Positions 6,506-8,107 of a stretch of DNA of 8,107 nt are shown here, in pieces (position 1 is the first letter of the stretch; every line of letters starts with the position of its first letter). The notes under the pieces were generated by a model that worked only from the letters and a program-made list of their open reading frames with translations, did no database searches and was not told the DNA's origin. Source of the stretch: Oxalobacteraceae bacterium (lineage in GTDB: Bacteria; Pseudomonadota; Gammaproteobacteria; Burkholderiales; Burkholderiaceae_D). The DNA is taken from positions 1 to 8,107 of the forward strand of contig JAIXQV010000147.1 in the NCBI GenBank assembly GCA_027485535.1, read 5' to 3'. The position numbers and the translations under genes are program-made.

Positions 6506-7321
6506 CTAGCGTTTGGCCTGCTGATACAGGGGCAGTACCTTTTCACTGTACGCCGTCAGGTCTTGCACACGTTCGCCGCGCGGCGGGTGGGTCGACATGA
6601 ACTTGGGCGGCTCTTTGCCACCAATCTCACCCATTTTCTTCCACAAGCTGACGGCAGCGCGCGGGTCATAACCAGCCCGTGCCGCTAGCTCCACCCCCAT
6701 GCGATCGGCTTCAATTTCATGGGTGCGCGAGTTGGGCAGACCAAGCAAGCCTTGATAGGCGTACTCCATACCCTTCTGCCCCAAGGAGCCCAACCCGACC
6801 ACCGCGGCCACCACGCTGATGCCGACACTGGCGACGGCTTGTTCCGACGCACGCTCACGCGAGTGCTCGCGCAGCGCATGGGACACCTCATGCCCCATCA
6901 CTGCCGCCAACTCGTCGTCGGTCAGCCGAAGTTTTTCGATCAACCCGGTGTAGACCGCGATCTTCCCGCCGGGCATGCACCATGCGTTCACTTCCGGGGA
7001 AGTGATGACATTGACTTCCCAAGTCCAATTCAAGGCATCGGACCGGAAAACGCGAGTCTGCGCGATCAGCCTGTCGCCAATCGCTTTCACGCGGGTGGTT
7101 TGCGCAGCGTCGGCATTCAGCTTGCCGTTTTTTTGGGCATCTGCCATCAGCTGTGCGTATTGCTTGGTCGCCGCAGAGACCATGGTCGCGCTTGAAATCG
7201 CCATGCGCTGCTCACGATTGACGCCCACCACACCTGTCTGGGTAGTGTTCTCTGTCTTGCAGCCCACCAATACCAAGCCGCTGAACAACAGCGCAAGCAC
7301 ACTGCGCCATTGATGACTCAT
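6506..7321 (-). CDS. M48-family zinc metalloprotease lipoprotein (LoiP/Oma1-like)
   Basis: The product is a 271-residue predicted periplasmic, membrane-anchored peptidase of the M48 family; relatives such as LoiP and BepA act in envelope quality control. The start at 7321 is chosen because a strong Shine-Dalgarno sequence (AAGGAG, 7333-7328) lies 6 bases upstream and because it opens a lipoprotein signal (SVLALLFSGLVLVGC) with the lipidated Cys at 21. Starting at 7456 instead would bury this signal. Lys at +2 suits outer-membrane sorting. Family marks are NAWCMPGGKIAVYTGLI (112-128), the zinc motif HEVSH (144-148), the third ligand in SRTHEIEADRMG (Glu202, with Asp206 of ExxxD), and STHPPRGERVQDL near the end. 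A Gly/Val/Ala-rich hydrophobic stretch (163-180) lies between the zinc motifs. It is two bases downstream of the transporter stop codon, so the two are probably co-transcribed. All catalytic residues are present; the substrate is unknown. No TPR domain follows, so it is not full-length BepA. Confidence 0.93.
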   Translation of the reverse strand: MSHQWRSVLALLFSGLVLVGCKTENTTQTGVVGVNREQRMAISSATMVSAATKQYAQLMADAQKNGKLNADAAQTTRVKAIGDRLIAQTRVFRSDALNWTWEVNVITSPEVNAWCMPGGKIAVYTGLIEKLRLTDDELAAVMGHEVSHALREHSRERASEQAVASVGISVVAAVVGLGSLGQKGMEYAYQGLLGLPNSRTHEIEADRMGVELAARAGYDPRAAVSLWKKMGEIGGKEPPKFMSTHPPRGERVQDLTAYSEKVLPLYQQAKR

Positions 7322-7323
7322 GC

Positions 7324-8107
7324 TTAACTCCTTCCAAAACCAGAGGCTGGCAGCGGACGCTGCCAACGAAAACTTAACCAAGCCGCGACCCAGCCAAGTG
7401 CGCACATGCCAGATGCCACGATGTAGACTGAGGTTGCGCCAAATGTATCCCAGCAAGCAGACAACAGCAATCCGCCCAAGCTACCACCCAAGCCATAGGA
7501 GGCGCTGATGAACAAGGCTTGTCCTCGCGCCTGCAAGGGGCCGGAAAACCAGCGCTGCAATGTTGCCACTGATGCCGAGTGATGCACACCGAAAGTCGCG
7601 GCGTGTAGCACCTGCGCCAATAACAACAAGGCCAAAGATTCTGCACCAAAGCCGATCAGCGCGAACCGTACAACGCCAACGCCCAGACTCATCAACATCA
7701 GAAAACGTAAAGCATAGCGTCGGAAGATCGGCGCCTGCCAGTAGAAAAAGAGAATCTCTGCAATCACGCCGAGTGACCACATCAGACCAATCACCGTCTT
7801 GCTGTAGCCAATTTGTGCGAGGTATAAGGAGTAGTACACATACAGCGCAGCATGCGCTGCCACCATCAAGAAGGTGGAAGCGAAGAAGGCAATCACCTCG
7901 CGCTGTTTCAACAGCGCGCCCACCGAAGGCATGGCTTGGGGATGTGTCGGCTGGGCTTCTTCACGCATGCCGGCGGCCGCCGCCACCACGAGTAATAAGA
8001 GCAGTAGTGCAATCGCAGGCATCAATGCGATACCAAATGCATCGAGCAACTGCCCAGATACCATCACCGCGACGATGAAACCCACTGAACCCCATAAACG
8101 CAATCGG
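7324..8107 (-). CDS. MFS transporter, phenylpropionate permease (HcaT)-like, C-terminal part
   Basis: An inner-membrane carrier of the major facilitator superfamily, cut by the right edge; the frame is open through the last base, so the first roughly one third is outside. The 261 codons present begin RLRLWGSVGFIVAVMVSG, and the RLWGSVGF motif is typical of the PPP/nucleoside-symporter-like MFS group that includes HcaT. I see about eight hydrophobic segments: two before a polar cytoplasmic loop (around MREEAQPTHPQAMPSVG), then six more, including HAATFGVHHSASVATLQRWF and GQALFISASYGLGGSLGG, which also fit that group. The apparent TTG start at 8103 lies inside the conserved motif and is not a true start. 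The gene ends in TAA (7326-7324), two bases before the M48 protease gene, whose Shine-Dalgarno sequence is inside this gene's last codons. The transported substrate cannot be told from the sequence; aromatic acids are only a family-based guess. Confidence 0.9.
   Translation of the reverse strand, partial: RLRLWGSVGFIVAVMVSGQLLDAFGIALMPAIALLLLLLVVAAAAGMREEAQPTHPQAMPSVGALLKQREVIAFFASTFLMVAAHAALYVYYSLYLAQIGYSKTVIGLMWSLGVIAEILFFYWQAPIFRRYALRFLMLMSLGVGVVRFALIGFGAESLALLLLAQVLHAATFGVHHSASVATLQRWFSGPLQARGQALFISASYGLGGSLGGLLLSACWDTFGATSVYIVASGMCALGWVAAWLSFRWQRPLPASGFGRS

Noticed and set aside
6408..6509. Cluster of four CTAG tetramers, which are often rare in proteobacteria
   Set aside because: CTAG also occurs elsewhere in the window, including inside coding regions (near 2954, 3267, 4118, 4404 and 6684), so local enrichment is weak evidence.
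7322..7456. In-frame N-terminal extension of the M48 protease
   Set aside because: Overlaps the end of the transporter gene, would put the lipoprotein signal inside the chain, and ignores the strong Shine-Dalgarno sequence before the start at 7321.
8101..8103. TTG as the start of the transporter
   Set aside because: The frame is open to the window edge and the TTG lies inside the conserved RLWGSVGF motif, so the true start is outside the window.
1..8107. CRISPR array, tRNA or rRNA gene, prophage, defence island or new gene cluster
   Set aside because: No spaced direct repeats of CRISPR type, no cloverleaf or rRNA sequence, no integrase or transposase; the genes are all recognisable housekeeping, transport or envelope families.

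Overview
The window reads as a chromosomal stretch from a betaproteobacterium, most likely of the order Burkholderiales. The main clue is gene order: leuC, a tiny entericidin-type lipoprotein, leuD, leuB, asd and fimV in a row, an arrangement familiar from that order. The protein sequences (long-form Asd starting MKLVGLVGWRGMVGS, LeuB with VRELNGDIYFGQPRG) agree. Base composition is moderately GC-rich. I cannot name the genus from sequence alone. Every gene I can support lies on the minus strand, so transcription runs from the right edge to the left edge.

Right part (about 6500-8107): the C-terminal two thirds of a major facilitator transporter of the phenylpropionate-permease (HcaT-like) type enters from the right edge. 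Its stop codon sits two bases before the start of an M48-family zinc metalloprotease lipoprotein. A 200-bp non-coding gap follows, holding small inverted and direct repeats and the best promoter candidate in the window, which faces leuC.

Middle (about 2997-6304): leuC, an entericidin-like 40-residue lipoprotein too short for most ORF finders, leuD and leuB, with gaps of 15-26 bp. This looks like one transcription unit. LeuC and LeuD form isopropylmalate isomerase and LeuB is isopropylmalate dehydrogenase, so the block covers steps two and three of leucine synthesis. All expected catalytic and ligand residues are visible.

Left part (1-2996): a 147-bp gap carrying two decayed REP-like palindromes separates leuB from asd (aspartate-semialdehyde dehydrogenase, the entry to lysine, threonine, methionine and diaminopimelate synthesis). 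After another 124 bp comes the N-terminal 529 codons of fimV, a LysM-containing polar/peptidoglycan-binding protein, which runs off the left edge. Its linker contains an 18-bp tandem repeat encoding a Pro/Ala/Ser hexapeptide.

The window is largely ordinary housekeeping DNA. I found no convincing undescribed system; the points worth a second look are the lipoprotein nested between the two isomerase subunit genes, the palindromic element before asd, the repeat-rich fimV linker and the structured gap before leuC.
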